Source: Vampirovibrionales bacterium
GTDB taxonomy: Bacteria; Cyanobacteriota; Vampirovibrionia; Vampirovibrionales; JAJTHC01
DNA: 7,720 nt
Reading direction: 5' to 3'
Assembly (NCBI GenBank): GCA_021299615.1
Contig: JAJTHC010000190.1
Coordinates: 1 to 7,720, forward strand
Shown here piece after piece: positions 5,390-7,720 of this stretch. Made by a program: the position numbers and the translations under genes. Position 1 is the first letter of the stretch. Every line of letters starts with the position of its first letter. The notes below the pieces were generated by a model. The model searched no databases. It was not told where the DNA came from and saw nothing but the letters and a program-made list of their open reading frames with translations.

Positions 5390-6592
5390 CTACAAGCCTT
5401 TTTCTGCAAAACGAGCCTTGATTTCTTCTTCCGCCTTGCCTACTTTCGCCTGCCCTTGCTCATTTTGTTGAGACAAGTACAAGGCTTTCGCTTTGTCTAG
5501 GTCGCCGAAAGTGCCTGCCTTGTCTTGCTTGGCAGATTTCACTAAGGCTCGTAAGTAATAGGCATCGGCGTATTGGGCGTCCAAGGCAAGGGCTTTTTGG
5601 GCATCGGCAAGGGCTTTGTCATTTTCGCCTTTGGCGAAATACGCCAAACCACGACTACTAAAGGCATCGGCAAAACGGTCGTTCAACTCAATCGATTGAC
5701 TAAAATCAGCGATCGCCGTATCGTAATCTTTCAAATTATAATGTGCCAAACCACGATTTTGATAAATATCGGCTTTTTGATCTGAACTCAATTGGGCTTT
5801 ATTGAGATCAACTCGCAAGGCATTATTGAAATCTTGAACGGCTCGGTTATCTTCACCTAAATCATAATAGGTGTTCGCACGGTTATAATAGGCACTGGCG
5901 TATTGATCGTCAATGGCTAAAGCAGCGTCAAAATCGTTTAAGGCTTCATCGGTCTTGCCTAAGTCCGAATAAAGCAAACCACGGTTGTCATAGGCTTCTA
6001 AGTAATCAGGATCCAACGCAATCGCTTTGGTATAATCCGCCAAAGCAACGACGGTATTGTTTAAAACACCATGCACGTTGGCACGTTCATAGTACAAGCT
6101 GGCATCTTCAGGGATGAGGGCAATCGCTTCGTTAAAGTCCTTTAAGGCAAACGTGGGTTGCCCTGCGGATGAATAGGCATACGCCCTTAATACATGCAAT
6201 TCTTGCGGATTCGCCCCTAGCTTTTGGGCTGTGTTAAAGGCATCAATCGCCCCTCTATAATCTTTGGAATCGGCTTTGATTTCAGCGATAAACAAGTAAA
6301 GATTGGGATCCTTATTGCCTAGCTTCAAGGCTTGATTGGCATCCGCCAAGGCTTGAGAAAAGTTGCTAAGTTGATAGTAAGCGGTGGCTCTTAGGAGGTA
6401 AGTGCCTGCTTCATTGGGCTTGAGCTTCAGGGCTTGATCGTAGGCTTCAATGGCTTGAATAAAATGCCCTGCTTTATAGGCATTGTCCGCCTTGTTAAGG
6501 AAGATTTCAACGGATTGAGCCGAAGCGAAGGAAGGTACGACAAGCGAAAGAGCAAGCGTCCATAAAAGTAGTTGTTGTGTGGGTTTCATCAT
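5390..6592 (-). CDS. Exported tetratricopeptide-repeat protein, about 10 TPRs
   Basis: The 400-residue protein has a Sec signal peptide (MMKPTQQLLLWTLALSLVVP, cleavage likely after ASA at residue 25). About ten tandem 34-residue TPR units run from about 27 to about 375. They show the usual helix A/helix B pattern, with repeated A-x-x-x-R-A/G, G-x-x-x-x-A and A-L-x-L-x-P/D positions (for example GKTDEALNDFDAALAIDD). A short charged C-terminal helix follows. TPR solenoids act as protein-binding scaffolds, so this is probably a periplasmic or envelope-associated interaction module; the partner is unknown. One inter-repeat region (around KAQLSSDQKAD) carries a several-residue insertion. Two adjacent ATG codons exist; the first (6590-6592) is 7 bases after AAAGGA. 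The gene follows the smaller TPR gene by 37 bp and precedes the exonuclease by 57 bp. Confidence 0.9.
   Translation of the reverse strand: MMKPTQQLLLWTLALSLVVPSFASAQSVEIFLNKADNAYKAGHFIQAIEAYDQALKLKPNEAGTYLLRATAYYQLSNFSQALADANQALKLGNKDPNLYLFIAEIKADSKDYRGAIDAFNTAQKLGANPQELHVLRAYAYSSAGQPTFALKDFNEAIALIPEDASLYYERANVHGVLNNTVVALADYTKAIALDPDYLEAYDNRGLLYSDLGKTDEALNDFDAALAIDDQYASAYYNRANTYYDLGEDNRAVQDFNNALRVDLNKAQLSSDQKADIYQNRGLAHYNLKDYDTAIADFSQSIELNDRFADAFSSRGLAYFAKGENDKALADAQKALALDAQYADAYYLRALVKSAKQDKAGTFGDLDKAKALYLSQQNEQGQAKVGKAEEEIKARFAEKGL
5709..5716. repeat. HIP1-type octamer GCGATCGC (second)
   Basis: A second perfect GCGATCGC lies within the large TPR gene. Roughly 0.1 occurrences are expected by chance in a window this size with equal base use, so two copies are mildly informative about lineage. 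Confidence 0.55.
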
Positions 6593-6629
6593 GTGGGCAT
6601 CCTTTCAGTTTGTAAACAAAGGGGGATTC

Positions 6630-7118
6630 TTAGGGGTTTTGTTTTAGCTGTTCAGCCTTTGCTTTAGCAGTTGCCAAACGTTTAACGATTAAACCTTGCG
6701 TAAAAGCAACACGCTTGAGGCTGTCGGCGTCTTTCACTTTTTTAAACCACTTTTGGGCTTGATTTAAATCGGTTTGGGCTTCCTTAAAATGCCCTAAACG
6801 GTAGTGCAAGTAGCCTCGTAATTCGTAGCTATTGGCGTAATGGGGGGCGACTTTCACCGCTTTGTCATAATCTTGAAAGGCAGCGGTATTGTTGTTTAAG
6901 GCTTCATAAGCCCCTGCTCGACACAAGTAAGCTTTGGTGAACTTGGGATCCTTTTCAATGGCTTGGTTGAAATAAGGAATGGCTTCTTTGGGCTTTTTAC
7001 CATACCAAAGACCTACACCTGTTTCAACGAGTTCCGTTGCGGTGGATGCCCATGCTGAAGTCAAACAAGCGAAAGATAGCAAGGCACTTAATAGAACGAC
7101 TTTTTGTAGTTTAAACAT
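6630..7118 (-). CDS. Small exported tetratricopeptide-repeat protein, about 3 TPRs
   Basis: The start chosen is the ATG at 7116-7118, giving 162 residues, because GAGGA (7124-7128) sits exactly 5 bases upstream. A GTG four codons earlier (7128-7130) overlaps that ribosome binding site and has none of its own. The signal peptide is residues 1-24 (MFKLQKVVLLSALLSFACLT, then SAWA), with AWA just before the likely cut. LSFAC is a poor lipobox, so a lipoprotein is unlikely. Three TPR units follow (about 27-59, 61-93 and 95-125), including KEAIPYFNQAIEKDP and KEAQTDLNQAQ, and then a basic Ala/Lys-rich C-terminal helix. It is the first gene of the probable four-gene operon and may be a partner or a divergent relative of the larger TPR protein. 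Its specific function is unknown. Confidence 0.88.
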   Translation of the reverse strand: MFKLQKVVLLSALLSFACLTSAWASTATELVETGVGLWYGKKPKEAIPYFNQAIEKDPKFTKAYLCRAGAYEALNNNTAAFQDYDKAVKVAPHYANSYELRGYLHYRLGHFKEAQTDLNQAQKWFKKVKDADSLKRVAFTQGLIVKRLATAKAKAEQLKQNP

Positions 7119-7144
7119 TTGATTCCTCACAATAGATAGTTTTC

Positions 7145-7153
7145 ATTATAGCA
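7145..7153 (-). promoter_or_regulatory. Extended -10 promoter for the TPR-exonuclease-GH3 operon
   Basis: The minus strand reads TGC-TATAAT, a perfect -10 hexamer with the TGN extension, 26 bases before the ATG at 7118. This implies a leader of about 20 bases. No -35 resembling TTGACA is found at 16-18 bases. The same TGC-TAyAAT arrangement is seen before the hydrolase gene at 1821-1829. Confidence 0.7.
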
Positions 7154-7177
7154 TTTCTAAGAAAAATGGCTGGCTTT

Positions 7178-7214
7178 AAATAAAAGACGCCCCTTGCCAA
7201 AAAGCAAGAGGCGT
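7178..7214 (-). terminator. Rho-independent terminator of rpsU
   Basis: On the minus strand ACGCC and CTTGC are separated from GCAAG and GGCGT by a 6-base loop. This gives two 5-bp stem blocks (7187-7191 with 7210-7214, and 7193-7197 with 7204-7208) around one mismatch. A T-rich CTTTTATTT tract follows. The hairpin lies just after the rpsU stop and before the operon promoter, making rpsU monocistronic. Confidence 0.8.
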
Positions 7215-7240
7215 TTAAAAAGTCTTCAACAAAAGGCGTT

Positions 7241-7423
7241 CTAGCGTTTACGCTTGCGGGCGGCTTGTTGCTTACGCTTACGCTTCACCGAAGGAGGTTC
7301 GTAACGTTCACGACGCTTGACTTCAGACAAAATGCCTGCTTTTTGGATTTTCTTCTTAAAGCGTTTCAAGGCACCTTCAATCGATTCACCGGGATGAACT
7401 TCAATTTCAGCCATCATCATCAT
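7241..7423 (-). CDS. rpsU: 30S ribosomal protein bS21
   Basis: The 60-residue protein matches bS21 over its whole length: I-E-V near the start, ALKRFKKKIQKAGIL (18-32), the family's RFK...KAGIL core, then EVKRRERYEPPSVKRKRK and a Lys/Arg-rich RNA-binding tail. bS21 is a small-subunit protein near the 3' end of 16S rRNA, where it affects initiation. Four ATG codons stand in tandem (7412-7423). The first is favoured because AAAGGGGGTG (7431-7440) is 7 bases upstream, giving an MMMMAE start that is longer than usual. The gene has its own TATAAT box and terminator. Its Shine-Dalgarno is longer than at any other gene here. Confidence 0.95.
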   Translation of the reverse strand: MMMMAEIEVHPGESIEGALKRFKKKIQKAGILSEVKRRERYEPPSVKRKRKQQAARKRKR

Positions 7424-7430
7424 TTTAAAA

Positions 7431-7440
7431 CACCCCCTTT
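7431..7440 (-). promoter_or_regulatory. Extended Shine-Dalgarno of rpsU
   Basis: AAAGGGGGTG can pair over ten bases with the canonical anti-Shine-Dalgarno CACCUCCUUU, with a single G-U wobble. All other clear ribosome binding sites in the window are 5-7 base AAAGGA/GAGGA types. The spacing to the first ATG is 7 bases. Confidence 0.65.
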
Positions 7441-7455
7441 CGCTTAGGTTTATGG

Positions 7456-7461
7456 ATTATA
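7456..7461 (-). promoter_or_regulatory. -10 box of the rpsU promoter
   Basis: The minus strand reads a perfect TATAAT (preceded by AGC), 32 bases before the first ATG. The implied start is near 7449, just upstream of the ribosome binding site. No convincing -35 is present at 16-18 bases; TTGTTA (7483-7488) is 21 bases away. Confidence 0.55.
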
Positions 7462-7538
7462 GCTTTTAACTTAACACAAGCATAACAAGGATGCAAGTCA
7501 CAGGGTTATTCAAACGATGAAGCCCTTTGTAAAAGCCC

Positions 7539-7667
7539 TGTCCCCTCTCCTAATTTTAGGAGAGGGAAGAGAACGTCGTTAGACGTTCGAGGGTGAGGTT
7601 AAACCCTAGACTCCGTTTGTGAGTTTAACCGCCCCCTAACCCCCTCCTAAAATTAGGAGGGGGGACA
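7539..7667 (-). repeat. MITE-like palindromic repeat element, copy B (129 bp, inverted)
   Basis: The reverse complement of this segment aligns with copy A at 63-190 along its whole length. A one-base insertion in the TTAAACTCAC region and a few substitutions separate them. The terminal TGTCCCC...GGGGACA, the two end palindromes, and the internal GTTTAACC and GAACGTC hairpins are all kept. It lies upstream of rpsU, beyond the -10 box, and is non-coding. The remaining bases to the window edge hold no gene I can support. Confidence 0.85.
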
Positions 7668-7720
7668 AAACCACTGTTTTATTGTTGAACAAAACGTCCT
7701 GAAACGCTTTGTAACAAAAA

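Noticed and set aside
5400..6580. Tandem DNA repeat or CRISPR-like array
   Set aside because: The periodicity of about 102 bases is the degenerate coding of 34-residue TPR units. The units are not identical at the DNA level and have no spacer structure.
7119..7130. GTG at 7128-7130 as the start of the small TPR gene
   Set aside because: It overlaps the GAGGA ribosome binding site that fits the ATG at 7116-7118, and it has no Shine-Dalgarno of its own.
63..7667. Composite transposon bounded by the two inverted elements
   Set aside because: No transposase is encoded between or within them, the genes inside are ordinary chromosomal ones including rpsU, and there is no shared target duplication. 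Two independent dispersed repeats are simpler.

Overview
The window looks like chromosomal sequence from a Gram-negative bacterium. The evidence is several exported proteins with Sec-type signal peptides, one probable outer-membrane beta-barrel protein (DUF2490-like), a cytoplasmic peptidoglycan-recycling type glycosidase, and Shine-Dalgarno-led genes. Base composition is moderate (mid-40s % GC by eye). Two perfect GCGATCGC octamers, the cyanobacterial HIP1 motif, hint at the Cyanobacteriota/Vampirovibrionia (Melainabacteria) lineage. That placement is weak, because no gene here fixes the taxonomy. No phage, integrase, CRISPR or defence genes were found.

Layout, left to right. Positions 1-264 are non-coding. 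They hold a 35-bp duplicate of the 3' end of the next gene, a 128-bp MITE-like repeat (63-190) and a strong intrinsic terminator for the minus-strand gene that follows. Positions 265-921 (minus) encode a small exported Gln/Tyr/Pro-rich protein of unknown function. It is divergent from 1090-1794 (plus), a DUF2490-like barrel protein that starts at TTG. Next, 1862-3190 (plus) encodes an alpha/beta-hydrolase-fold protein with a non-canonical G-x-S-x-S elbow. It has its own extended -10 promoter, and its 3' end overlaps the convergent operon by 62 bp.

Positions 7118 down to 3129 (minus) look like a four-gene operon: a small exported TPR protein, a large exported TPR protein, a DEDDh 3'-5' exonuclease of the DnaQ/epsilon type, and a GH3 (NagZ-like) beta-N-acetylhexosaminidase. 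Gaps are 37 and 57 bp, followed by a TAATG stop/start overlap. The promoter is a good extended -10 at 7145-7153. The contents suggest a mix of envelope or periplasmic scaffolding, nucleic-acid processing and cell-wall turnover, but no single pathway unites them.

Positions 7241-7423 (minus) are rpsU (ribosomal protein bS21), a stand-alone gene with an unusually long Shine-Dalgarno match, four tandem ATG codons, a TATAAT box and its own terminator. The right edge carries a second copy (7539-7667) of the MITE-like repeat in inverted orientation.

No clearly new multi-gene system is evident. The most interesting signals are the covarying palindromic repeat pair and its flanks, the duplicated gene tail beside one copy, the hairpin that presents the exonuclease Shine-Dalgarno sequence, the GYSTS hydrolase, and the long convergent coding overlap.
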